Assembly: GCA_017893485.1 (NCBI GenBank)
Contig: CM030365.1
Coordinates: forward strand, 47,486,458 to 47,550,457
Direction: 5' to 3'
Length of the DNA stretch: 64,000 nt
DNA from: Hemerocallis citrina
Taxonomy: Eukaryota > Streptophyta > Magnoliopsida > Asparagales > Asphodelaceae
Made by a program: the position numbers and the translations under genes. The notes beneath the pieces are model-generated. The model was not told the DNA's origin. It ran no database searches and saw only the letters and a list, made by a program, of their open reading frames with translations. This document shows, in pieces, positions 44,643-56,857 of the stretch (position 1 is its first letter; every line of letters starts with the position of its first letter).

Positions 44643-47332
44643 AGGTTTGGCTAATGTGTTAGTTTGACTAATACATTAGACAGGCTTGACTCAGTCAGGA
44701 TTAACTCAACATTAAACAGGCCATGCAACCACATGAATAATTTAATAGTCAACTCGATCTGGATACAAGTCTTATCCCATCCATTTTGATTCCTTCATAT
44801 TCAATTCCTTGAATCCCTTGCTTCCTTCCATCTCTTGCAGTCCTCCTGATTTGTTAATTCCTTATTGGGTGCAAGTTTATTTTTCCGTACCCATATTCTT
44901 TTGATTCCGGTGCAAGCAATCTCTTATCTTCTGCTTGCCTCATTGATCCCTTCTTATTTCAGCTCGTGTGTCGTTCATTGCTTTCCCTGCCTTGCATTCA
45001 TTTTCATTTGTTGATTCATATTGAGTATCATGTTGGTTATTTCTTTCCCGCTATGTTCTCTTCAATTCCGATTTTGCCTCTCATCCCTCTTCCTTCGTAT
45101 TCAATTCCTTAATTTTCTTTCGTTCCTTCTAGTCATCATTCTTTTTAACTCCTTATTGGGTGTCGCTTCATTTTTCTCCTACCTATTTTTCTCCTTATAA
45201 TTATTTTCTCGAATGCTTTCTATATTGCGATTCTTGATTGTTATATTTATTTTCAATCTTCTATTAAAAAAAAAATGTGTTTCTCAACAAAGAATTTATT
45301 TTTCCGAACAATGGTGTATTTTAACTTCACTTTTCACTTTTGATTGACTATATATTTTTACCGGACTATTTTGATTAGACAATTCTTATTTTGTTGTATA
45401 ATGCTGTTATTTCTATTGTTATTATTATTGTTATTATTTTCATTATCATTACAAGTATCATTATTATGGTTGTTACTACTACTGATGTTCTTATTGTTGG
45501 TTGCATTATTTTATTATTATTGTTAATATTAAATTATGTCCATAAAAATGTTGGGCACAAACTATGTCTTGTCTTACATTATTACTTTTACTAGTGCTGT
45601 TAATATTTTAATATTATCGTTGGTATTATTATTATTGCTATCATTCTTTTTGCGATTACTGATATTATTATTGTTATGATTATTATTCTTATCATTGTTA
45701 TTCTTATTGTTAATAGTATCGATATTTTGTTATTATTGTTGTTATTGACATTATTATTTTTAACGTTCCTATCATTATTATTATTAATTTGTTTTGAGCC
45801 TGAGCATGCTCAATTTTATATACATTTCACCATTTCGCTGCAACCTAATGTCGAGATGGCAAATATGCAACTCGATGTCAATGGAGGCAAATTGCAACTG
45901 GATATCGGCGAGGCAAAATGTGCAGCCGAATATTTGGATGGCAATTTGAAACCTGATGTCGTGAAGGCAAATATGCAACTTGATGTTAAGGAGGCAAGAT
46001 TTTCTACCTATTACTAATTGATATTTCAAAACTCGCTACTCATATAATGAAACTGATGGTAAATGAATATTTTTGCTATTATTGGTATTATTATTATTAT
46101 TGTCATTTCAATTGATGTTATTTTTATTGTTTCCGTTACCTTTAGTACTCTTATTATTATTTTTTTATTATTATTACTGTTACTTTATTTGATATTATTG
46201 TTATTATTGCTATTATCATATTATTTATTATCATTATTGATGTTATTTTTAATGCTATCATCATTATTATTATTGCATTATTTTCAGGAGTGTGTTGAAT
46301 TCTATTTTGTCATGTATGTATTATCGTTATTATTAGTATTGTTGATATTTTTATTTCATCATATTTTTATTACCTGTATGATTATGACGATTTTGATTTC
46401 TATTATTATTATTGTTATTATTATTATTTTTGTTACTATTATTACTAATTTTATTATTATAATTGTTTTTATTATTGTTATTATTATTCTGTTACTATTG
46501 ATATTATTATTATTGATATTGCTGTGTTATTATTTCTGTTAAAAGCCATTAGTTTTGATATGTATTATATCTTTTAATTATGAAGATTGAAGCAAGCTGC
46601 ATATCCATTTTGCATTATTGCCTATCTCTATTTGGAGCCCATACTCTCTTTGATCTTGGCGTCCCATTCCTTTCTTCCTGCTCGGATCGTCGTTTGGTGT
46701 CACGTGGTCTACAACGACATGTCTGGAGCTTGGAACGCCACCATCAAAGTGGCGCAGCGGAAGCGTGGTGGGCCCATGACCCACAGGAGCAGGATCATGT
46801 TGTTGCTTCTCCTTCCTTGTATTTTGTTTTGTTCCATTCCTTGCACCATTTGCTGTCCCCTATCTCTTGCTTTTGTTCTCATTATTGACTCATTGCGTGG
46901 TGCATCTTTCTCTTGTCGCTCCCTTCTTCGATTCCAACTCTTTCTATTCGTGCACCTCCTTGCCTTGTTATCTTGCAAGTCTTGTGGTGTTCAGTGTTCT
47001 TCTTCGTTTTTGATACCGGTTATTTCCTTCTTGCTTTCCCTCCTGCCATCATGTACTCATTCATTATTGGATTCAATTCTTTCCTGTCTTCCATCTCCTT
47101 GGTTTCAGTTCTGCCTACTCCTTCATCGTATTTATTATCTTGTGTTATTTGGATCCTTTAGATACTGTTATTCGCTTTCATGCCTTCCATTTGACCACGT
47201 TGTTATCCACCCCCTTCTTATTTTGGTGTTACCACCAAGTTAACTTTTCTTTGGATCCCTTGTTTGTTACCCGCCCCTAAGTTACTTTACCCTGTCCTAT
47301 GTACCGCCTAAGCAAATTTCGAGGACGAAATT
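44643..47332 (+). other. LARD interior, non-coding
   Basis: No gag or pol motif. 45395-45795 and 46060-46545 are long runs of TTATTATTG-type triplet repeats, which create spurious Leu/Ile-rich frames. Between them lies a short minisatellite (45855-46005). 46600-47280 is pyrimidine-rich with a GC-richer patch at 46680-46800. Unknown function; possibly spacer with packaging signals. Confidence 0.7.
45855..46005 (+). repeat. LARD 30-bp-type minisatellite, open in one frame
   Basis: About five diverged units beginning GGCAAATATGCAACT..GATGT. In one frame they read ANMQLDVNG, GKLQLDIGEA, GNLKPDVVK, ANMQLDVKEA, that is about ten residues per unit. The frame is part of 45676-46017. Whether it is translated is unknown. 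Confidence 0.7.
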
Positions 47333-47353
47333 TTGTGTAAGGTGGGTAGGATT
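47333..47353 (+). other. LARD polypurine tract
   Basis: TGTGTAAGGTGGGTAGGATT immediately precedes the 3' LTR start TGTAACTCC. Confidence 0.7.
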
Positions 47354-50300
47354 TGTAACTCCTGTTTCCCCGGATTTGAATTTTATACCGTATTTTTTCT
47401 CAATTGTACTCTTTTGTCTATTTGAGACCCCGTATTTTATTTCAGTTCGAATAAAATCATTATTTTTGTCTCAACTCAATTGTGGGTCCTTTTATCAAAT
47501 TCAATTGTCTGCCATTTGTACCGTTCTTCATGAAAAATGGACCAATTCTTCTCTTTTATCTCTCTAATCTCCATTTTGGTGCATTTTGATCACTTCTCCT
47601 GTTGGACCCTTTTCGAAACGGATCCTCAAAACCCACGAACCCGCAAACCCTATTATATAAACCCTACTCTAACCCTAATCAACCCTATTACTGTTAAACC
47701 CTAAAAACTAACCCCGCCGCTAATCACCTTCTTCACCCGTTTCCTTCTCCACCTCTTTCGCACGCCAACCAACCCATCTTCGATCCATTTCCGATCGCCT
47801 CGCCACCTCTGACCACCACCTACTCGACTCCCGCTCCTCGTCAACCCCACATCACCACCACCGCCTGCATCCTCCATCATCAACAGCGAACCCATCCATC
47901 CTTCGAACCCAAAGCTTCGAAACCCATCCAAACTCGTCGGCACCCAACTCGACGCCTCCCTCACCTTTGCTCTCGACCTCCGACCATATCCCCATCGCCT
48001 CGACCGCTCTACCCTCTCCGCTGCTTTGCCAGACGCCGCCGAACCCCAACGCCACTCCCGCTCTCACCCTCTGTTCGAACCCACGAACAGAGCAGCCTCG
48101 CCATCGCCGCGCCGTCGCTTCTCGACGTCGTCGCCGCCGTCGCCGCACTCCGTCGCTGCCGCAGTCGCCGCCAACGAAGCACCCCGCCGTTACTCTCTCT
48201 CGCGCTCTGCTCGATCGAACGAAGAAGAAGAGGATTGGGGCGGGATCGAATCTCAAGCGTCCGATCGCTTTAAGATCCGTGCGATCGAGCCAGTGAGATC
48301 GCTGTTCGGTGTTTCACCCACAAGCGATCCGAGATCCGCTGTTCCCTGGGTGGATCAGATCCGCTGCGGAGGAGCTTTTCCATTGGCCGGCTTCGCTGTT
48401 TCCTGTTTTGGCCGCACCAGATCCGAAGCCGCTGTACGCTGTTCTGGGCCGATCCTGTGTGCGGAAAAACGCGATCTCCGATCAATTTTGCACGCGCTTT
48501 TTGAGGACATCTTCGGGGATTTTTATACTTAAATTGCTTCAACAAGCGGAGTTTATAATCGTCGATTTAAGGCAAGTATTCATCTTGTACATTTTATTGC
48601 TCTAGTACAAGTTTTCTTGAAAATACCACATATAGTTAGATTGTGACTCCCTTTGAAATATCATTGTAAATCAATTTTGAACCTTCAAACCCACAAATCT
48701 AAGAGTCACAAAACTTCCTCGTATTAAATAATAATCAATTGGACTCTTTTACCCCCTTGAACACATGAATCACATGGACATATGAATTAAGGAGCCCTAA
48801 AATTTGTAGATACATATATATTTAGTATTTTGACGAATTTGCGACTATTATGACTTGAAAAATATTTATTAGTTGCTGTTTTGATCTCCATGATTATGTA
48901 TTTATGCTACTTAACAACTTAGACACCAAATTACATATTTCCATGAAACCTACATTAGTAAATAAATTCTGAGTGTTGCTGTCTGAATATCCTTTTGCGG
49001 TTTCGACCCTTTTATCATTGGAATTTGGGCCCGAGCCCTGAATATAAAATGTAGATCTGGATGTGTAGATATCGATAGACTCCAAGTTGATCGAATTTGG
49101 AGCTACGGTATAGGAGTTATGACAGTTATACTGCAGCTGTGTCAGTAGACGCAGTTTTGCAAAACTGCTGTAATTATTTACTTTGCGAATTATTTTAGCT
49201 GTGTAAACAGCAAGCGTTTGACCCCAAATTTTATATGTAGCTGCTGGACACTATATAGGACATCTCCAATTTTTCTTAGAATTAAATCACAACATATTAC
49301 ACTTGTATGCTTGCTTGATAAGAGTTAATAAATGAAATAAGCCGGGGTTATGGGAAGGACTATAGAATGGACAATATAGATAAGTGTACTCGGAAGGGGG
49401 CCCGTGTTTCCCAATACTTGGTTCATGAACTTGTTGTATCTTGTTCGATTCATTGAGTCGGTTACTCGGCTCATGAACTTGTTGATTCATGAACCCGTTG
49501 TGTGGTTCTTGAACTTGCTTGTGGATTCGCGAACTTGCTTCGTGAACTTGTTATTTAATTTTCGATTCATGAACCATGGCTTGCTTGATACTTGATACCT
49601 GAGTACGCCGCCCTATAAAATCCATTACTAGGTCTAAACGAAATTGTTTTGACTGTAGCAACCATGTAGTAAAAGAATGGATGCATGTCGTGCTACCTAG
49701 ATAGTAATCACCACTAGACTTGAACTTGATAATTTTGAACTAGATAACTTGATACTTGAGACTAGATAACTTGATAACTTGAGCTAGACAACTTGATACT
49801 TGGACTTGACATTTGAGACCTAACATTCAAAATAACATATGACACTAGGCTTGAGGTTGTCGCTTGATATTAAATACCCTTATAGGTGTACCTGACATGT
49901 GTTTCACCACTAGTAGTTGTTATCCAATCTAGTTATTAAGATGTTCCCTCTTGCTAGCTAGTCTTTGAATTTGCCTACTACTTCTTATAACTCTGCTTAT
50001 TCTTGATTCCAATTCTTGTTTTTCCCTTACTTGTACTTGCTTTCACTATTTGTGGCCCTAGCTTGCACTAAGGGCATTTTCTCTTGTTTCCCCTCTTGTT
50101 TTCCTGTTTATATTTATTAAACAGACTTTGGAGATGAGTTGCCAGCTGGAATTAGCGAGCAGACATTTCAGGTTTTGCTTGGAGCAAGGACCTGATTAAA
50201 TAGTTGCTTTTCTTAAGGTATTTATTTCTTCTGCTGTATAAGACTTGTTCCCGAGTTTACACTTGAACCAGACATGGAAACTATTTGAATATTATTACTT

Positions 50301-50478
50301 GTTTAAATTGTTTTCTGTTGCTTAATAAATTATTCATGCATGCTTGGTTATATATAAATCTAGTTATATTCTTGATTGATGCTGAGTCGATCCTACAGCT
50401 TATGGATGATGTAAAAAATCATTCGCTGGGCTTCGTCACGTGCTCGTATTCCATATTTTTGGGAAGCGGGGCGTGACA
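47354..50478 (+). repeat. LARD 3' LTR
   Basis: 3125 bp, nearly identical to the 5' LTR: scattered substitutions, one-base indels near 47392 and 49631, and a small cluster near 49020. Ends GGGGCGTGACA, then TTTTG. Confidence 0.93.
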
Positions 50479-50483
50479 TTTTG

Positions 50484-50780
50484 AGGCCTTTAAAATCTTT
50501 TCGGGAAGAGGATGTTCTCTGAGCTACCACTATCTACTATGATGCAATGTACTTCGTGGTTTATCATTAAAAGGCTGATCACAAATGCATCGTAGTGAAT
50601 GGTCCTGTCACCTTCAAGATCTCGGTCCGAGAAAGTTAATGGGACTCTCCAATACTAGGGGGAGGGGAATGATGTGCCCCGAGTTGACTTCTTAGACGAA
50701 CGCCTTTGGCGAGAAGTTGGACTCCCCTCCCATAGGGCCTCCATAGATAGAATGTAGAATGGCCATAGGTCTGAAGTCTT
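50484..50780 (-). pseudogene. E4 protease N-terminal remnant
   Basis: Minus-strand continuation of the E4 protease across the LARD. 50750-50700 reads YGGPMGGESN then AFV, as in E2 and E3 (HGGPMGGESN). Near the LARD end a NILFPKRF segment follows the place of the active-site box (SS.NILF). Stops are present. Confidence 0.7.
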
Positions 50781-53700
50781 TGTTACACCCCACTTCCCAA
50801 AAAGGAAAACGGAATATGGATACGTGACTAAGTCTAGCAAATGGTTTTCACCATTCATAAGCTATCAGGATCTTTTCAACATTTCACAAGAATAACAGAG
50901 AAATAAACAAGGAGAAAACAACCACGCATGAATGAATCAATTAATATAACCAACAGAATTTACTCGAAACAAAATTTAATAAATCTTAAATAAACCGGAT
51001 CTGGAACAAGTTATAAATTCTGGGTCAAACTGCCCAATACAAAATTCATGTAGAAATTACATTTATTCAAGAATAGCAGGAAATTAAATATAGCAAGAAC
51101 TCTAGCAACTAAAATCTTTGATCACCTACTCCGTCAGGCAGCTGATCACCAAAGTCTGCAATTTAATAAATTGCAGGAAGAGAAAAAAAGAAACAAAACA
51201 CATGTCAATGCAAGTTACAGGCCGCTTGTAGTGCAAGCACAAGTACAGGAAAAGATAAACAAATATAGAGTAACAGTGGAAGCAAACATAGAATGGAATA
51301 GAAATGACAAAAAAATAGAATGACTAACATAAATCAAGAAATAGAATCAAGTAATATGATATGCTAACAGGGTACAGATAACATATAATAGGTGGCAAAT
51401 AGCATGCAAGCAGGTATACAGGTAACAGATATCAGGTAGCATGTACAGGTGAACAGAAATGTGCAAGTGATCATGTTATTACAGGTCTTGTACTTAATCC
51501 TAACTAGGTAGCACTTTATGCGTCCCAGATTTTTTCCACATGGTTGCTACATTCAAACAAGTTATGTTTAGATTTCGAAGTGGATTCTATAGGGCCGTGT
51601 ACTCAAGTATCAGGTAAACAGGTACAAGTACAGGTATCATGTAACATGTAATCATGCATCAGGTAGGACCTACGGTTCCCTCTAAGTACATCCTCTCATA
51701 AGGAGGTATGTAGTTGGGTAACAGGTGGGAAACACGAGCCCCTTATGAGTACTCCTTCTCATAATGAAGTATGTAATCAGGAATCAGGTAAACAGATAAT
51801 CAGAATCACATGTCAGGTAATCATATCACAGGTAATAGATAACAGATAATCAGGTGGGAAACACGAGCCCCCTTCTCAGTACATATTTCTATATTTTCCA
51901 CTATTAGATATTTCCCTTAACCCCGGCTTGGTCATTTGTTATTATTATCAAACAGGCATATACGTGTCACAAACATGGCAAGAATAACATGGTATGAACA
52001 AGTAACAAATTCAGGTTGGAACATAAGCATGCACATGTGACAGACAACTCATAAAATGCTAGGACAATGAGACTTTCAATTCTGGGCAGCAGGACACTAC
52101 TAGACCAAATCTAAGATTCCCGTTGCCACAAACAGGAAAATCTGGATCCATCAGAAAATCTAAAAAAATAGACTCTCAGCCGAATCCAGCACATATATAT
52201 AAGTCATATGGTATTTCACAAAAAATGGATGAAAACAGAATTGTATCCAGAAAATATGTTCAACCAGAAATCACAAATTTGTATTCATAAACAGGAAAAT
52301 GGCATAAAAACTTACTGATTAAATCCAAGAAAAATCTGAGATATTTCCTAGTATGTTTAGTATCAGCAAATATAATTTCATAATTTTCCAACATAGATAG
52401 TATAGTCAAATAAAATCAGAAAACAGCAAGATACAACAAGTTTGTAAATCTGAAATCATAAACACAGCAGTACTAAAACAGTAATAGATTACAAAATATA
52501 AATCGAAATCCAGATCTGTTAAAAGGGTGATAAAATAGATACATCATGCTACAATTCATATTCACAGTTTTTATCAAAGGCAAGTAGAATCAGGTTGAAA
52601 TTTAGGTTCTTTACTGAACAACATGAAAATTCTACGAGTATAGTAGTTGTTTGCAAGCATAGAATAGTTTATAAAAGTCATCAATTAAATTCACAAAAAA
52701 ATGGGGTTAATCCCAGTCAAGTCTAGTTGTACTCAGCAAAATATTGGATCAAAATATTATCTTTAACATCAGTATAAAAATAAATTACTCTCCATAATTC
52801 ACATAAAACCAAATCTGTAATTTTTCTACACCTCTGTGGTAAAATAGACATAACTTACAACTCACAAATCGAAACTGAGATCTGTCAGAAATTATGGAAA
52901 GAAGATAGAATTCTCTATAATTCATATTCACAAATAATTTTCATTTACTGACCTCAACAATGTCTAAAATACTGAATAAAAACGAGGTAACAACAAAAAC
53001 AAAAATCTTCTTTATTCATAAAATCAACTAGTTCATATATAACACATCCAAATCATAACAAAAAGTATACTAGATGTCCAAGCAACATGGTATAGGGTGT
53101 TTAACAAGTTTACAACAAGTTATACTACTACTAACACATCAAGCATACAAGTTTCTATGACACCTCATAAATCACGAACAACATGCACGTATACATCAAG
53201 AATTTAGTATTCCTAAGTTATTTCATGTCGTGTGTGTAATGAGACAACTACGGGCGGGTCAACACATAGAGATAAGATATAACATGGGTTTTCATGAGAA
53301 TAGATCTTGAAGCAACTACACTACATGCAGTATTTAGTACTTGTATATGCAAACAGAAATTATACATGTTACTTGCCTTATAGTCGATGACGGAAACTAT
53401 GCAAAGAGCGAGAATAACAGGAATGGTTTCCTGGGCACGAACTTAAACGAACAAGCCACGAATACACGAGCACACGGTCACACGAACACACAAGATCCAC
53501 CTGGACACAAGAGCCAAGGCCAAGGCAACCCCGGTGTGCGCACGACGTCTAGAGAACGGTGACGGCAGCGCTGCATATGGATATCAGTGTTGTTGCAGTC
53601 AGACGGAGGCAGCACAACACACAGGGAGGCGCGCTGTCGACTGCGAAAGAGGAGATGGTGAGGGTTGCTGTCTGTTGTCAGAGGGAAACAACACGGGGAG

Positions 53701-54281
53701 GCAGGGCGGATAGGGAGGCACTGCGTCGCTGCTGGGGTCGCAAGTGGGGAGCGCAAGGTGGTTAGGATAAGGATTAGGGGATGAGAGAGATGAGAGATCA
53801 GGAGAGGGGTTAGACCGAAGGTAGGGGAGGTTGATCGAGAGGAGCACAGGGTGTACGCGATGGGTTTTGGGAGTAGCTGCTAGGGTTTAGATAGATGAAC
53901 AGGAATATATGCAGGTATATATGTAGGATAGTATTAGGGTTATGTGATAATGGGTTGGGCTTAATGGGTGTTGGGTTGAAGGGGTTTTAATGGATTAAAG
54001 ATACAAAATAAATGAGATAGGAACAAAATGAATAAATAAAATAGGGCATGAACAATTAAAATACTGAGGATAAAAAATAATACCTCGAACAACCAAAAAT
54101 GAAGTAATAACAGACAAATTGAATCAAGAAGATCAAATAAAGGCGACAATCAAATAGATGGATATATAGTGAGAATGAAGATTAAATACATGGTTCAAAA
54201 AGAGTCGGAGAATACAATATGAATAAATACTCAAAAAAATATATATCCAAAAAATACAGAAAATGAAAAATAGGGGTTACA
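50781..54281 (-). repeat. Solo LTR of the LARD family, opposite orientation
   Basis: 3501 bp. Left end TGTTACACCCCACTTCCC is homologous to the reverse complement of the LARD LTR end, including CATAAGC about 80 bp in; right end GGGGTTACA corresponds to the LARD LTR start. Flanks GTCTT (50776-50780) and GTCTG (54282-54286) are a target duplication with one change. Considerably more diverged than the LARD LTRs. No genes; frames at 53341-53847 are GC-rich LTR sequence. Confidence 0.82.
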
Positions 54282-54499
54282 GTCTGAGGTCTCGGGGTTT
54301 TTCTCCATTCGCTTGTTTGTCCCTCGAGCAGGTACGGGCTCGACTTTGTCCTTTTGGGTGTACTTGGCAAGGTGACTATGGCAGATGAGAGTTTCAATCT
54401 CATCTTTGAAGTCCCGGCAATCCTTCATGTCATGTCCATGGTCCTTGTGGAACAGACACCATTGACTCTTATATGTCCTCTGGTTCGCTAGGTTGTTCT
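54282..54499 (-). pseudogene. E4 gag zinc-finger remnant
   Basis: Minus strand: NNLANQRTYKSQWCLFHKDH then GHDMKDCRDFKDEIETL, the Tat-type finger (CxFHx3GHx4C) with all metal ligands present. It is separated from the gag core by the copia-like LTR and from protease by the solo LTR. Confidence 0.85.
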
Positions 54500-56002
54500 T
54501 GTTGGTATATGCCCTAGAGGCCAGTTGTGTATTGACATCACTAGTTTACAGTATCATGGCATTTATTTCATATTTAGGCATTTCATTTATTCTGTTATTT
54601 ACTGTGAATTAAATGAACATAATGAAGTCCTTAGAATAAAAAGTTCAATGTCATGGGATATTAAGTGCATGAATTGATTGTGAGATCCTACTGGCTGAAA
54701 TCATAACACTGTTCTTAAATTTCTATAGTCAAGTATTATTGTGAATTAGAATAATGATAATATATAGAGACTAGTGTGTGCGTAGACTTATGATCATTCT
54801 CATGGGTCATGGATATGAGATATCAAGTCTTCACATAGGTACATATTAGAGTTATAATGTACTGGACTGACCCACCATGAGAACGCTGCATGGATCATTA
54901 TGTGAGTGTCATAAGCGGTTCTCACAGTGACCAGGTGTACGTAGTCCTTTGACTTGAAGTCACTACAGTTTCCTACATAAGAAGTTATATGTTTAAATGT
55001 TGTCAAATGTTGCCTGTAATAAGGTGATTATAAAGTCGACTATTGGATATACTACAAATCATGCGGAGGGAGGTGAGTGACTTAGATAGGATTTGTCTCT
55101 GTTACATAACAGTAGCAATATCTACGGGCCCCCTGATTGAGTGAGACTGCAAAATGCATGGCCGTGCTCAATTAGTCAGTATGAGATATTGATATCAGTT
55201 GTTTTAGTAAGTCTACTCGGACATCAAGAAACCAAAGATTGAAATATACAAGGGTGACACATTTTATGCCTTATGGTCAATTAAGATATATGGACAAAGG
55301 GACTAAACTACATGGTAATATTGGTCACGGATAGGTTATGTCAAATCACTGATATTCTCGTTACTTAAGTAGCAGTGATGTATTACTAGATTCTGCTCGC
55401 TGTTTGTAATACTCGAATATGATTTAGTATTACTATCAACGTAATGGGAACCTACAGGGTTACACACTTAGAATGGATCGAAATTAGGATTTAAATTCAT
55501 AAGATGAGTTTAATTAGGGATCCAAGTAAGACTTGGACTCCTAACATTGGTTGGACATTTAATTAGATTAAATGGGTCGACAAAAGTTCAAAGGTCCACA
55601 CACGAATCTGACCCCGGTCAGATTGTGAGCCCAATAACCTCATTACTCTCTTAAGGTTGGTTTCTGCACCTATATATTTGATATGTATCTATGGAAAATA
55701 CTCACGTGAAAAAACCCTAGCCAACACAGAAAGTGGGGGAGAGAGATCGTGAGGAGGAACATCATCTTCCCGCAGCTAGCACCGCAGTCCGAGGGAGTCA
55801 TTTTTTGTTCCGTTCGTGTGGATACCTTAGAGGCACCGCAATATTGTAGTGTTGTGATCGACATACTGTGGAGACAACAGATCTATCTTTAAGGTATAAC
55901 TCCTAAACATGATTTATGGTTTTTGCATGAATACATGGCTAGGTTTTGATATTTTTTTGTAATTTTTTCGCTGTGTATTTAATTTGTGATCAAAACCTAA
56001 AA
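54500..56002. repeat. Copia-like solo LTR
   Basis: 1503 bp, starts TGTTGGTATATGCCCTAGAG, a start common in plant Ty1/copia LTRs. The right end reads ATCAAAACCTAAAA, probably decayed from a CA end. Flanks GTTCT (54495-54499) and ATTCT (56003-56007) are a one-mismatch target duplication. E4 gag rejoins across it in frame (KE..KNN). Start is at the left, so the plus orientation is likely. Clade not assigned. Confidence 0.78.
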
Positions 56003-56007
56003 ATTCT

Positions 56008-56857
56008 TTGGAAGAGGGCGAAGTAGCCAGTCTCTTTTCCGTGAAGACTGTCAATATGTTGGTGTTGAGCGGGGTGAATTTGTCGAAGCGAGGGAATGGA
56101 GGAGGACGAGGTTGTCCAGACTCGTCTGTCTGGGACTTCTTAGGCCCCTCCACATCCACACTTCTTCATTTGTATCTGAACGAGAGCTCACTTTGGTCCT
56201 GGGAAATGAAGAACCTCCCTAGCTTGGATGTATTTCTGACATCTTTGCAACAGCTTGGAGAAGACCTGAGGAGGCTTCCTGGCGAAGGACACCATAAGGT
56301 AGGTGTTGCGGATATTATTTCTGAACGCAACCTCTGCCACCTTCGGGTTAAGGGTGCAGATAAATCTAGACTCGTGCGTGAAGCATCTGACTATGTCTTT
56401 AAGGGGTTCCCCTGCCCTTTGCTTCAATTTGAGCAGGAAGGCACTCATCTTCTCGGCTTTGCTGCTGCTGACGAAGTGCGTGACGAAGAGCTTTTCGAAC
56501 TGATCAAAAGAGGAGACAAACCCTATATGGAGATGGGAATAACACTCCCGTGTTAATCCCTTCAGGGTGGCTGGGAAGGTTCTGCAAAAAACCACATCAG
56601 AAGCTATGTAGATCATCATGAGAGTTTTGAAACTCTCGATGTGGTCTGCAGGGTATGCTTCACCATCATATGAGTTGAAGGTGGGATGCTTGAAGTTCTA
56701 TGTGGCAGGGGCTTTGAGGATATCCCTAGTGATAGGAGGTCGGCTAGGGTAGTATCCTCTGCCTTGGTGCCCCCCTTCTTGACTGATCTGGTTGAGGCGG
56801 TTCTCCATCTCTTGAAGTCAGAGCACCACATCTTCCTGCCCCTTAGATGGGGTTGAC
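56008..56857 (-). pseudogene. E4 gag core remnant
   Basis: Minus strand: 56619-56188 encodes MMIYIASDVVFCRTFPATLK, FDQFEKLFVTHFVSSSKAEK, KLKQRAGEPLKDIVRCFTHE, matching E2/E3 gag core phrases. A frame change near 56185 leads to KFTPLNTNILTVFTE (56100-56020). The N-terminal part (56857-56620) is out of frame. The E5 LTR cuts it at 56858; the start of gag lies beyond E5, outside the window. Confidence 0.82.

Larger units (their letters stand above)
41494..50478 (+). mobile_element. LARD-like non-autonomous LTR retrotransposon
   Basis: Two 3.1-kb LTRs (41494-44619, 47354-50478) flank a 2.7-kb interior without retroviral genes. The 5-bp flanks are identical: TTTTG at 41489-41493 and 50479-50483. 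A tRNA-iMet-type PBS and a purine-rich tract beside the 3' LTR are present. The stretch TTCGAGGACGAAATTTT ahead of the PPT is typical of chromoviral 3' ends, which suggests derivation from a Ty3/gypsy chromovirus that supplies proteins in trans. By eye the LTRs differ at roughly 25 positions, so this is the youngest datable insertion in the window. It lies in the protease gene of E4. Confidence 0.9.

Noticed and set aside
45344..46542. Leu/Ile-rich, membrane-like frames in the LARD interior
   Set aside because: They come from TTA/ATT triplet repeats; composition alone makes them look like membrane proteins.
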